Shown one piece after another: positions 1-9,789 of a stretch of DNA of 40,569 nt. Source of the DNA: Acanthaster planci. Lineage: Eukaryota > Echinodermata > Asteroidea > Valvatida > Acanthasteridae. The stretch's first letter is position 1; every line of letters starts with the position of its first letter. The position numbers and the translations under genes were made by a program. The stretch covers positions 1 through 40,569 of the forward strand of contig NW_019091507.1 in assembly GCF_001949145.1 (NCBI RefSeq), given 5' to 3'. The notes below the pieces were generated by a model. That model was given only the letters and a program-made list of their open reading frames with translations, was not told the origin of the DNA and made no database searches.

Positions 1-350
1 CAAAAGAAAAAACAAACAAGCCAACGAATGACAATGCAGCTCGGTTGATCTCACGCCTCTCGAGGTAAGTTTATCTTATTTCTTTTCTTTTTTTTAGTTC
101 AGGGCAACATGGCATCTATCACCTCCTCGACCGTTGTCGCGGTTACGCCCACCATCTCCGTCGACTTTTACCCGCTCATCGTTTACTGCGCACCTTTGAC
201 CTACTAACCCCACCGACCTTTCTGAACCTAAAAAAAACTATCACGTGACTTACTCACACGCGACCGGAAGTGGGGTCAACCTGATCTATACTGCACCGGA
301 AGTCGGTCAAGGGTCAGAGGTCAAACTGATCTATACTAACTACCATTATT
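1..350 (+). repeat. Fragment of a dispersed element shared with 6568-6603
   Basis: Bases 20-55 match 6568-6603 with one mismatch in 36. After position 55 the copies diverge. Bases 65-97 look like a 33-nt intron (CGAG|GTAAGT, long T tract, TTTTAG), followed by a 33-codon plus-strand ORF from an ATG at 109 to TAA at 208. Downstream, two imperfect units sharing CCGGAAGT, GGTCAA and CTGATCTATACT occur near 262-292 and 295-337. No host exon was found here. Family unknown. Confidence 0.4.
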
Positions 351-383
351 ACTTCTGGTGCCTCACAAAGACAATCAGTTCAC

Positions 384-562
384 CTGGATATGGCAGTTCA
401 CGTAAGCCTCAAAGATACCGTTAAACTTCACTTCCCCACTCTTGATTTTCTCAATCTCTGGTGGGTACCAGGATGGCTCTTCTCCCTCAGCGTGGAACCA
501 AAGCAGGATCATATCGTTGATCTCCAAGGACCGGTAGGTTGGGACCTTGATAGAGTCTGGCA
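384..562 (-). CDS. nvd: nvd coding exon 3: start of catalytic domain
   Basis: 179 nt, phase 1 in and phase 0 out. Acceptor is CACTACAG|TG; donor is ATCCAG|GTGAAC. It encodes V-P-D-S-I-K-V, then [16 protein letters not shown], and ends H-I-Q. In this family the iron-binding D-x2-H-x4-H region follows shortly after, so the next exon should lie to the left of the window. Confidence 0.92.
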
Positions 563-3500
563 CTGTAGTGATAGGGCACATGGGGAGATACGAATATAAA
601 ACATATAACTTCAATTACAGGGGCAGGTCCAGGATTTCCTGCTGAGTGGGTGAATCTTTGTATGGAGGGCTACCGCATGTTGTTGTCATTGTTAATGAAG
701 CTATTCAAACCCTTTGTGTTTTCCTTCACTGTATTGGAAAAACATCCCTACATGGTTTATGCTTTTTAGTGGGGTCTTCCAATCTTCGGATGTAGTCCCT
801 AAAAAGCATTTGGGGGAGGGGTGTTCTGGATTTCCCCTCGTTAGGTTGATACTAAACAACTTGTGCTCCTCTTTTTTTTTTTATTTGGATACCATTTCCA
901 GAAGAGGGATTAAATATCGGTGAACTAGAAGCACTGGCCTTAACCTGAAGGAACCGGGCTTCTTCAGACCACCCCTCAGCTGGGAGAGGCAGATTCTTCC
1001 CCCTAACAACTAAGCCGTCGCACGATCGATCCTTTGTGAACTTGGCATGCAGGCAAAGAAGTTCATTGTCCCTTTTATGCATCCATAAAATTTAAATTCA
1101 GTGTGGTTTTATTTGAAAACCATTTGAGATTCATGGCCCACGCGTGTCAGCCCACATGAATTGAACAAGCCAATAGGAAAAACGTGTTTGGGTTAATCTG
1201 ATTCGTCTAAGAAATATTGGCGTTTGGCGTGAACAAAATGTTTAACTCCCACTAAATTGATGTCAAACCCTCTATGCAATCCGCTAGCCTTTTATAGCCT
1301 TGCGTCTCCAATGTTTCGTATGTCATAGTCAAAGAGTTATACCGAAGCTTCACCTTTGTCTGTGTAGGCGATCTTAACACACTTGCCGTCCTCTCCTTGG
1401 AACGCCCAGCCGTGGAACGGACATTCTATACACTCTCCGGTCACTTTCCCCCCAACTGCCAGGTTAGCGCCCAGGTGAGGGCAGTAGGGATCTACGATGT
1501 AAGCTTTGCCGCTCTCCCCACGAAACACAGCCAGATTCAAACCTGACAAAGTCAAAAACGTACCCTAAAACTCACTGAGGTTTTGCGATACAGGTGTCCC
1601 AGAAAAATCCAAACCCTGATTAAAGGGGTAATATGCCCAAACCATGAGATATGATTACAATGTATAAGGATCTCGGAAAAGAAGAATCAGTATTCCTTCT
1701 ATTTATACCTTGATGGTATCCTTCCTGTCATGCAAAACTGAACACCATTGTCTTGAAAATGGGGCATCCGAACTCAGTTGTAACGCTTTGGATTAGAAAC
1801 AATACTGCTTCTACTTTTCGGAGATCCTTATACATTGTAATCATACCTCATGGTTTCGGAATATTAACCCCTTTCCTCGGGGTTCGTTTTTTTCCTGGAA
1901 CACCCTGTGTTAGGCATATAATATCAATATGTGCTCTTTGTATGACAGTATGGGGCATTCGTGTGGGGCATTACATATTCCTCACACCGTTATACCGATT
2001 CTCTTCGATTATTTTGCATTGCAATTAATTAGCGGGTCGTAATTACTAACTGTGCATGCGCGAATGAATTTTTAATTTACATAAAACGAATTGATTTAAT
2101 TATAGCTTATGTGCTCCACGAATGGGGTTGCTGTTGATACAGCGATCGCTTAAGAAATTCCTAAAAGAGGAAGATGCTGAAGAACTGGGAATGAGTCAAG
2201 AATGAACTTTCTAGTAATCCACAATCCTGTAGAGTCATTCAAAAATAACGCCGATTAGTATTCCAGAATAATTAACAATAATTTTAGATAACTTTTGCCG
2301 AAAGGAAATCGGTAAGATGTTTACTTACATATGGCACTAATTTCCCGCTTGCAGGGCCTTCTTAGCCATCATAAAGCAATATCATTCCCCACAAAGTCAA
2401 ATTTAGTACTTATAGAAACCGAAGCATATTTTCTATAACACTTAGAATTTTTCAGACCAACCTTATAGGGTTTATGCACAGAGTGTCAAGTGACATTCCT
2501 GTACGGAACTCAAGATCCAGGAAAACTTTACGGAAAGCAGTACGTTTAATATATAATAAAACCGAAAATGGAGTTATATACGTACGAGCTTAAACCATCG
2601 GGTAATTTCATACAAATCAAGGTTAAGTGTTCATTAATCTTAGTGGAGCATGTGGAATATGTTGTTATTCCTTAAAAACTCGTCCAATCGTGCCATGGGC
2701 CACAGACGAATATCATCAATCAAGCTTTTAACCAAAATTATGAGAATTGACCATGATCGAAGCTCTAGCTAAATTGCCCACTTAACTTGCTCTACACAAA
2801 CCGTATGTCACAGACGGGCGCCCGCTCAGGACACACGTTGAAGCGATTTGTTCTATGTACAAATGACCCTTGTCCTACTTTCCAGTGCAGCACACTTGCG
2901 GTAATTACTAATTGGCTTATTCGTGACACAGAATTTCATTTCAAGCACTAGAACTTTCTGAATCAATGTCATACATTCTTGTGTGGTTATGAGGTATTCA
3001 TAAATACCTCAGACAGTTTTTGATAATGAATGAATGAATGATGAAAAAGCTGCGTCGCCGTACCACTTTTGGATCCAGCTCCAGACCAGAAACCAGAGAC
3101 TTGGGGGGGGGCTAAACACAGGTCTGGTCTTGTCTCGATACCGTGTGTATGTGTGATGAGAACGATATTGAATATGAACATCTGGGCGCATGTTGAATGT
3201 TACAAAGTGTAACAATCTATTTCGTGAGCGTAGTGACAAAAACCGTGTATAATGGAATAGCACCAAATAGTAAGACCTCCAGGTTTGACAAAGTGTAACA
3301 ATCTATTTCGTGAGCGTAGTGACAAAAACCGTGTATAATGGAATAGCACCAAATAGTAAGACCTCCAGGTTTGACAATCTCACAAAGTGTAAAATAAAAA
3401 ACTTTTATTCATGAATTACTCTTTAAATTGAAACAAGAAATCTCCAAATTTAGTGTGTACTAGCAGTTTTCAGATTACTCAACTGTGCAATAAATTCCCC

Positions 3501-4291
3501 AGTTCGTAAGACGTATAAAAGTGGTCAAAAATGTAAAATTAAATAGGTCATATTTTTAAAACACCATTTTGCACGAATGGGAGGATTTGGTCACTTCTTG
3601 AGGTCGTCGTTCAGAATAATTTCATTCCGTGACATATGATAATGGTTCCATACGGCTTCACCTCAAGAAATTATCCGTACCATCGCACTGTGTTGTGCAT
3701 AAAATGATTATTGCAGTCGTTGGGTAATTATCGGTGGTTCCGGCATCAAGGTTCCATCGACTTGTGCGATGCACGATCCTGGTCTGAACGACAAATGATC
3801 GCAATCGTCCCCACTGTGATGTCTCAAACAGGCCACGTAAAACCACTTTTGACTCTTGACGTTTGTTCCAAAAACTAAAAAAAAAATTATTTACTTAGCA
3901 TATGAGCTTGCTTCGTCTCCATTTTCTTCAGCGACGCTGAGGTACAGACCATGAACCAACCGTTGGGATACACAGGCGGCACGTCTCCGACTCTCCGCCG
4001 TCGCTTCATCGTTGCAATGATGCCTTCCTTGGTCAACCCTGCCTGCCCTTTCTCAATGAGGTACGAATTTCTAGCTTCATTGAATTGTAACGCGAGCGGG
4101 CTGTGGGTGAACACGTAAGCGGCCCTCGACAAATATGCCAATCCAGCAAGAAGGCTGTGCGTTACGCAGAATACCAGAAAGAGAACTCTGCTGTCGTTGG
4201 GCAAATGCGCCGCCACCGTGTCACTCCAAAAAAGAGCGACGGACAAAGCGGCAGGAACGACTAGATACACGAAGATCGTTGTTTTGCTCAT
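384..4291 (-). CDS. nvd: Cholesterol 7-desaturase, Rieske oxygenase (Neverland/DAF-36 family), 5' part
   Basis: Seen: three minus-strand exons (4291-3895, 1542-1354, 562-384) join in phase (1, 1, then 0) to 255 codons. The protein starts with two hydrophobic segments (about residues 6-21 and 36-53). [11 protein letters not shown] stretch follows, then the Rieske motif C-P-H-x17-C-P-F-H, then [10 protein letters not shown] typical of this family. Known: Neverland/DAF-36 enzymes convert cholesterol to 7-dehydrocholesterol using a Rieske [2Fe-2S] centre and a mononuclear iron, at intracellular membranes, at the head of ecdysteroid or dafachronic-acid synthesis. Family members also occur in deuterostomes. 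Inferred: the mononuclear-iron ligands and C-terminus lie beyond the left edge, because the exon ending at 384 has a good donor and no continuation was found in 1-383. Family assignment is firm; substrate is inferred. Confidence 0.92.
563..1353 (-). other. nvd: nvd intron 2
   Basis: 791 bp between the Rieske exon and exon 3. Apart from a T tract near 870-883 and AT-rich stretches, nothing coding is seen. A CAGGGGCAGGTCCAGGATTT string at 618-637 resembles hAT-type MITE ends, but no partner end was found. Confidence 0.8.
1354..1542 (-). CDS. nvd: nvd coding exon 2: Rieske [2Fe-2S] domain
   Basis: 189 nt, symmetrical phase 1-1. Acceptor is TTGACTTTGTCAG|GT; donor is AAAG|GTGAAG. It holds all four cluster ligands: C and H of C-P-H and C and H of C-P-F-H, with 17 residues between H and the second C, followed by G-W-A-F. 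The upstream N-L-A-V-F-R and [10 protein letters not shown] segments are family signatures. Confidence 0.95.
1591..1907. mobile_element. Short foldback (MITE-like) element in nvd intron 1
   Basis: About 317 bp with imperfect terminal inverted repeats. Left end is CAGGTGTCCCAG; the right end read in reverse is CAGGGTGTTCCAG. The arms continue for about 100 bp: 1619-1694 pairs with 1802-1880, including a long near-identical stretch through CATGAG-ATATGATTACAATG. There is no coding capacity, so this is a non-autonomous DNA element. It lies wholly inside nvd intron 1. A target-site duplication is not clear. Confidence 0.65.
3202..3373. repeat. Perfect tandem duplication, 86-bp unit, two copies
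   Basis: 3202-3287 is repeated without a difference at 3288-3373. Both copies begin ACAAAGTGTAACAATC and end CCAGGTTTG. A short partial third start follows (ACAATCTCACAAAGTGTA). It lies in nvd intron 1. Perfect identity implies a recent event or an assembly duplication. Confidence 0.95.
3895..4291 (-). CDS. nvd: nvd coding exon 1: membrane-anchored N-terminus
   Basis: 397 nt, ending in phase 1. The ATG at 4291 has a purine at -3. It encodes two hydrophobic helices, a basic R-R-R-R patch near residue 98 and the conserved P-P-V-Y-P-N-G-W-F motif that precedes the Rieske domain. The donor is A|GTAAAT (GT at 3894-3893). Reading on past it meets a stop almost at once. Confidence 0.9.
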
Positions 4292-4427
4292 AGCTGGTAA
4301 TCTGTTGATTCAATCAAGGAACGTTAAGGCTTCTGTACACAGTTTCAATTGCATACGGGTTATCAACCGTACTCCACAACTGGTTGAGAAATTATAAGCG
4401 ATCTAACTTTACCCGCGTTATTTTACG

Positions 4428-4435
4428 TTTATATA
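4428..4435 (-). promoter_or_regulatory. Candidate TATA box of nvd
   Basis: The minus strand reads TATATAAA here, about 140 nt upstream of the ATG at 4291. That would place initiation near 4400 and leave a 5' UTR of roughly 110 nt. Suggested by position only. Confidence 0.35.
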
Positions 4436-5039
4436 GGCAAAGATGAAGAAGATAAATTCTAGTGTATTAATAACTTAGATAAAATTTGCCAGTGTTTGTA
4501 AGATAAGACCGAAATAGTACGTACGACTGTCACCTAACTAAGCAAACTAATGGCAGCTTGAACAAAGTTTGTTTAANCACGTTGAACTGCTCACCTTAGG
4601 TAGGTCTTGATTCTGCAAACATTAAGTTAATCAACATGAGCCACTTGTTTTAGTGTGCAGGATCCCTTTTTGAGATTTTTAAATGCAATGCATTTCCACT
4701 ATGGTTCTGGGTAATGTCGTGGCACGTTCACAGCCTCACGTGAGTTTTCCCTGGTGTCATGGGAGCACGTCAAACATTAAAAATTAGCGTTCGGGCACAT
4801 CGGTTTGGGGAACAAACTTCTCAGGAGAATGTCATATTTAAAAATTTAGATTTCGAAAAAAGGTTCCAGAATAGATTATCACAAAACAAAATGATCGTAG
4901 GGTGAAATACTAAAGTCTAAACGAAAACAATGCACGTTGATGATGTGGGGAAGTTTTGTCGAAGAGTGGGGTCAGATCCCGCCCCAGTTCAATCAGGAAT
5001 AAGACATCAGTATCGACATCATATCGTCATCATATCAGA
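4436..5039. other. Intergenic, no feature seen
   Basis: AT-rich sequence upstream of nvd. It contains one ambiguous base (n at 4577). No coding signal or repeat was recognised. Confidence 0.6.
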
Positions 5040-5236
5040 CATCGGTGGTCGAATGGTCAAGACGTCTGCACTAGTAAGCAGGAGGTCGCAGTGGGTTCGA
5101 GTCCCACCCAAGTAAACTTGTGGCTTTTTTGCAAGCTCTCGGACAAGCACTGAGCATACAGTGTTAAATAATATATACGTTGGGTAAGGGCAAAACCCGT
5201 TATATAAATTAACATCTCTGCAACGCAAAAATACAT
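5040..5236 (+). mobile_element. tRNA-derived SINE, family A, copy 1
   Basis: A 73-nt tRNA-like head has an A box (TGGTCGAATGG) and a B box (GGTTCGAGTCC). The body contains GCAAGCTCTCGGACAAG and ATACGTTGGGTAAGGGC. The same head-body arrangement recurs at 34389-34582, which shows a dispersed family. The acceptor stem is degraded, so it is not a working tRNA gene. Confidence 0.75.
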
Positions 5237-5390
5237 CTTGAATATAATTTTACTCATGCCGATGTCTCTGCATCGCAATGCAATAAGAAAAATACGCAAT
5301 ACTGACCGCAAACGGTGGTTAAGGGACCTTGAAGGGGTAGCTATTGCATCTCGATGCACTAGTATTTCCTTATAAAAGCTTTTATGTCTC

Positions 5391-5609
5391 TCAACCGAGG
5401 TCGATGCCCGTACGAGTCAAAATATGCCCCAACGCCATCCCTCGTGATGTAGATCGCCACCCAGTGCCGTCCAGGTTAGGTAGAAGGATCCGTGTTGTCC
5501 ACCAGGGCGTTAGGTCGCGGAACATGACGTGTCGGTAGCTTGTCACGGGGGAAGACACGTCTTCCAGCTCCCGCTCCATCAACTCCACAGGATCCATCTT
5601 TTCCTCCAT
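5391..5609 (-). CDS. Unrecognised 72-aa ORF in the compact cluster
   Basis: Starts at an ATG at 5609 and ends with a stop at 5391. The first 20 residues are acidic (M-E-E-K-M-D-P-V-E-L) and a W-W-T-T-R segment follows. No known domain was recognised. It is read in the same direction as, and just after, the Cys-rich ORF. Confidence 0.25.
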   Translation of the reverse strand: MEEKMDPVELMERELEDVSSPVTSYRHVMFRDLTPWWTTRILLPNLDGTGWRSTSRGMALGHILTRTGIDLG

Positions 5610-5668
5610 ATCGTCCTTTGAATATCTACGGGTACGGCATGCCTACATTGAAGGGGACGTATGAAGCA

Positions 5669-5839
5669 TCAGCGATCGGCCTCTTGGTATAGTTTGCAGT
5701 TCTGACAGTACACCTCACCGCTAACGTGCTTCTGTTTCGTCAATCGGCGCTTCTTGTTTATGGTCTTTCCACAAGAACATTTGGATATCATCAACAAGGT
5801 AGAGTTTCCACCCTTGACTGCAGTGCCCTTCTTTGTCAT
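5669..5839 (-). CDS. Small Cys-rich (zinc-ribbon-like) ORF, 56 aa
   Basis: Runs from an ATG at 5839 to TGA at 5671-5669. It is Lys-rich and has a C-x-C-G-K pair and, 23 residues on, a C-x2-C pair with many basic residues between, consistent with one zinc-binding site. It lies 59 bp upstream of the next minus-strand ORF. The product is not recognised. It could be a small nucleic-acid-binding protein of the element, or a chance ORF. Confidence 0.35.
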   Translation of the reverse strand: MTKKGTAVKGGNSTLLMISKCSCGKTINKKRRLTKQKHVSGEVYCQNCKLYQEADR

Positions 5840-6245
5840 GGGAAGACCGGTAACAACACAGACACTTAGCCGTGCATTAGTGTGTTTTTTTTTTTAATCG
5901 TCGTATAACCGGAGACAAACGTCGCAAAAGTAAGATCTGCACAGAAAACTGGTCATGGATCTTATAACTGCAGAGTGGTTGTTTCAAAAATACAAGAACA
6001 ATATCTGCGGAGCTTCCTCCCCCTTGAACCAGACGGCATTAAGCAGCTCCCACTTGACTGTTACCGTTGACCCTTTCTACGTGCACATAAAAACAACACG
6101 CGTTGTAATTATTCCTATCTATATCTCCGTCGCTGTGTACATACTGAGACCGTCCGATTCAATTCTTCGTGCTCCCATTTTTTATTTGTTCTGAGTTATT
6201 TTGGTCTTTTCCGTTTCTTCTTCCTTTACATAAATTCTGTGCGTG

Positions 6246-6252
6246 TATAAAA
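6246..6252 (+). promoter_or_regulatory. Candidate TATA box of the plus-strand ORFs
   Basis: TATAAAA, 81 bp upstream of the ATG at 6333. Spacing suits a core promoter with a leader of about 50 nt. Confidence 0.3.
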
Positions 6253-6332
6253 ATCCATTAATGCACAAAGTGAGAAAAGGCAATTTATTCGCTCTGAAAC
6301 GGTCAAGTAATTCATTACTTCACGGAATCAGC

Positions 6333-6404
6333 ATGGAGTTCCAAAAAGCCCTAAATAAGGCCAACGTCTCCTTGATTCCGGTCAATGGACGGCTAAGAAC
6401 ATGA
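6333..6404 (+). CDS. 23-codon ORF overlapping the next ORF by ATGA
   Basis: ATG at 6333, TGA at 6402-6404. The stop overlaps the start of the following ORF as ATGA (6401-6404), the arrangement used for termination-reinitiation in compact genomes. The product is not recognised. It may instead be the N-terminus of one protein separated by a frameshift. Confidence 0.25.
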   Translation: MEFQKALNKANVSLIPVNGRLRT

Positions 6405-6637
6405 TCGATTGTCTATATTTTTCCATGTTGGACGATATAGACAATTTTGCTGACGCTGACGTCATCATTGCGAATAGCAAGACTTTCAATATGCTGGCTC
6501 TTCGCCACTACGAGAAGGGTCAGGACGCCACGCCATCACCCGCTCGTACTTGGCCTGAAACAAAAAAGCCAACGAATGACAATGCAGCTCGGGTGATCTC
6601 ACGTCAGTCGGCCCTCTGCGATATCCCAGCCTCATAG
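6401..6637 (+). CDS. Unrecognised 78-aa ORF, C-terminal part repeated at window start
   Basis: Begins with an acidic stretch (D-D-I-D-N-F-A-D-A-D) and ends P-T-N-D-N-A-A-R-V-I-S-R plus about 11 residues. The DNA for the P-T-N-D-N-A-A-R segment is nearly identical to bases 20-55. No domain recognised. The dispersed match supports a mobile-element origin. Confidence 0.3.
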   Translation: MIDCLYFSMLDDIDNFADADVIIANSKTFNMLALRHYEKGQDATPSPARTWPETKKPTNDNAARVISRQSALCDIPAS

Positions 6638-6659
6638 TGGTTAACATACCTCAACGTAG

Positions 6660-8860
6660 CTGTCTGAAACCATTTTGTACCAGATAACACTACAGCATTT
6701 GAAAATCTTTAAACAGCCTCAAGAACTAGCGTCACTCTGTATAACCTTTACCTGAAACAAATCATAGCCAACGTGCTTTGCCTAGTTGATTAGTTAATGC
6801 ACCACACCATAAAACGTAACTCTTGGGAAACAGCTTGATAGTGCAGATCCTGATGTCCGATGCTTTTATTTTCTTCAAGCTTTTCACTCTACTGATGATA
6901 TAGAAATACGAGATTCTTACTTTCAAAGAGATCAGAATAATTTGCGTTTCACTGATAACGACATCGACAGTCATTTTAACGGAGGAAGTTTAATTTTGAT
7001 ATTTTGCTCATTGAGTTATATTAGACTGTATTGACAAGATAAAATTTACTGGCCAGACTCGAAGAGAAATTTTGCAGAATTTTAGGAGAGAATGTCCTTA
7101 AAATTTGATTTACATACTTTTATATTCAGAATGAGTTGTATTTGAAAAACGGGGTAAATTGAGAAAAGAAAAGATTGGAGAATATTTCAACCACTGTGGA
7201 ATCAGCAAACTGTGAAGTGATGGATTATTGGTCGTCGATAGACAGCCACTGATTTTTTTTTCATTTGGATTCGATTTTTGTGATCGTTTTCATTGGATGA
7301 ATGGTTCTCTTAACTTTGTTAAATTATTTCGAAATTATCATTTTTGTTTTGTTTTTATTAATTGAATTTAACATTCATTTAACTTTGTTGAACATATTTT
7401 ACTTGTCATTTAGATTTCTTTGCTTTCCCACTTAACTTTGGTTTGGTCACGGAGACGCCTCAATGTTTTCTTTTCTTTTTTTCTTTTTTGTTGTTGTAAA
7501 GAACTGCACAGCTAAGCAGGCGCACGTGACAGATACTATAATACTTCCTTATTTTTCAACAAGACAATCTGATGTTATCATCCCCAAAACTCCAAACTAT
7601 TTAAGAACGGCAATTATTATATAGCCTGTTTTTTCCAAAGCAACAAAGAAATCAAACAAGATCGCAATGGTAAAAGGAACAATTATACAGTCATTAGAAA
7701 ATTACGCGTGGATTGTCAAAAAATAAGGATAGCAAACAAAATGTTGATGGGAATTAATGTAGTTTACAATGATAAGGGTAAGAATCAGGAAAAGATAAAC
7801 AAGATAATTTTATGGGCGAGAGCTTGACAGGCACTTCAGTGAAGAATCATGAACTTCACAGATAGCTTAAAACAGTTTAGTCCTTAATGATGCAAAAATG
7901 AGCTTTAACGGGCATGAAAACCACGTCAAATAAGAATGACCGGGCTCGAAAAGAAACGCGAGGAGGGTGCTATGACCGTCGCAAATACGGGAACTTGACG
8001 ATCCCCACAAAGTTGACCTGTATTCAGTTCACAAACTATCTCTTCCAGATTAAAATTCAGCTCTGCACCTTCATTTTGTATGGACAAACTTTTCTGACAA
8101 GTGTTGCTGTACAGACTGTGAGACCTCGATCGGTAAGGCAATTAAACAAACTGATTTGTCTTTTTTTTACAATTTATTCCGAAATGTCCCAAGTTCAACA
8201 CTTTCACAATTAAGTATGTCGTGTTAAATATATACTGTCAATTGATAAAAATTCGAAAAATCTGTTGATTCTCACCTGGAATATTTGATTTATTAACTGT
8301 ACAAATCCTATGTTAAAATAATGCTCCGCTTCCGAAAGATGACCCTACTACATATATTTGAATCGTTTCCCAAACAGGGATCGCACTTTCACAATCCTGG
8401 TCTCAAACCAGCCGCAAATATTCTACATCAGTAATTCCTGAATTAATAACCTTGATTTCAGGCACTGCAAAATACTCAGTTATTAACATATAAATATATC
8501 TTAAACACGGCAATATTAATGTTATTAAGTATTGACAACCACACCAGTCTCAAATGAAGTGATTCCTAAACCACATCAGCATCTTATATGGGTAATTATC
8601 AGTATTACCACAACTCGCCCTAAGGTGACATATTAACAATCGCAGCTTGCCACCAATGCAAAATATCAAACATGGTAAGTTACTCAATTACAAGCCAAGT
8701 ACAATAATCTATACATGTAATAAAATAGCAGGGAAGAAAATTTACAATCGATATTTTGGCAACTCTTTGCCTGAATCGTCCATCCTGAACGAACGGTGCC
8801 CACTATTCCTGATCAGGCTTGTGCACGTTCCCTGTTGTTCCCAAGTCTCGCTTCGTGGTC
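6660..8860. other. AT-rich intergenic stretch, no gene seen
   Basis: Pyrimidine-rich low-complexity patches (7250-7500) and scattered short ORFs without family resemblance. TTAACTTTGTT recurs near 7310, 7380 and (as TTAACTTTGG) 7433. Nothing supports a gene. Confidence 0.5.
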
Positions 8861-8862
8861 TC

Positions 8863-9315
8863 TCAGACCCGCCTCACGTGGTTCCTCCTTATGACACCAA
8901 CCCCGTCAAGATTTGGCTTTCCCTGAAGAGGGTACACTGCACCCCTTAGACAACCAATTCCAGGAAATTCCTGCCTTGGATTTTGGGCTTTTGGTTTTGA
9001 CCCTTGTTGTTGCTTGTAGTCACTGTCGCCGGCCCAAAGTTCAGCACTGTAGTTGGAAACTACTACATATACAAGATGGCCTCTCTCTGTGAAGGTTTTA
9101 CAATTTTGAATCTTGACTTTAAAATAACCACTGGAGCCGAGTTGCTCCAAATGGCATGGAAGTAGCCAAATGCAAGAGAGCTCTTGAACCGATGGCGACA
9201 TTACCATTACTAGAATAGCATAACAAGTGGCCCTGGATAAAAGATGGGGCACTCCTTTTATATACACCACTGCATCCACCACATGCACACACACCCAGCA
9301 CAGGCATTCATTCAA
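8863..9315 (-). other. 150-aa open frame, possibly further decayed module
   Basis: An open minus-strand frame just downstream (in that strand's sense) of the decayed module at 9790-10100. A segment with V-Y-V-V-V-S-N-Y-S-A-E-L-W-A-G-D-S-D faintly recalls the A-x-N-x-A-G-L-W end of such modules. No start, splice sites or clear domain support a gene. It may be noise. Confidence 0.15.
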
Positions 9316-9789
9316 ACAAAAGACCTCCTTAGCTTAAGAAATAACTTACCTTTTTCCCCCCTGGTACAACTTAAACCCGCGAAACCAAAAGCCCAAAAAT
9401 GCTAATTACATGTAAAGGAAGTTAAGCAGAATGAAAAGAATTAGCCCTCTAACTTCAATTGGTATTCAAAACTGAGTATAAAAGCATTTGCACATAAATA
9501 CAAGACCGAAGTTGGCTGAACTCTGACACAGACGATTCGCTACCACAGGTTGGAATGCTGCAGAAGTCAAAGTCAAAGACTTCTCACTTCCCGCATATGG
9601 TAGACTACAATATTCCAGACTCAAGTGAGGTCATTAATTGTGGCCTGGGTCACGGGTCACAAGCAGAGTCTTGTGTTGTACCATTACATCATCTGTTACA
9701 TGTAGAGTGACTGTGAGTGAATACATAACACTGCAAATACTTCAAATGTTGTCAGAGTAAGCGTTTTGTTAAGGAAAGGCTTCAGAAAT

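Larger units (their letters stand above)
5380..6650. mobile_element. Compact ORF cluster, probable mobile-element or virus-like fragment
   Basis: Within about 1.25 kb there are short intronless ORFs in divergent arrangement: two on the minus strand (5839-5669, 5609-5391) and two overlapping ones on the plus strand (6333-6404, 6401-6637) behind a TATAAAA at 6246-6252. The tight spacing is unlike the host genes here. Part of the last ORF (6568-6603) recurs at the left edge of the window, so the segment belongs to a dispersed sequence. I do not recognise the family; no integrase, transposase or polymerase is visible. Confidence 0.4.

Noticed and set aside
4577-4577. Ambiguous base as a sign of an assembly gap
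   Set aside because: It is a single n in otherwise continuous sequence, so most likely an unresolved base.
5040-5112. Functional tRNA gene (same for 34389-34461)
   Set aside because: A and B boxes are present, but stems are incomplete and both are followed by the same SINE body.
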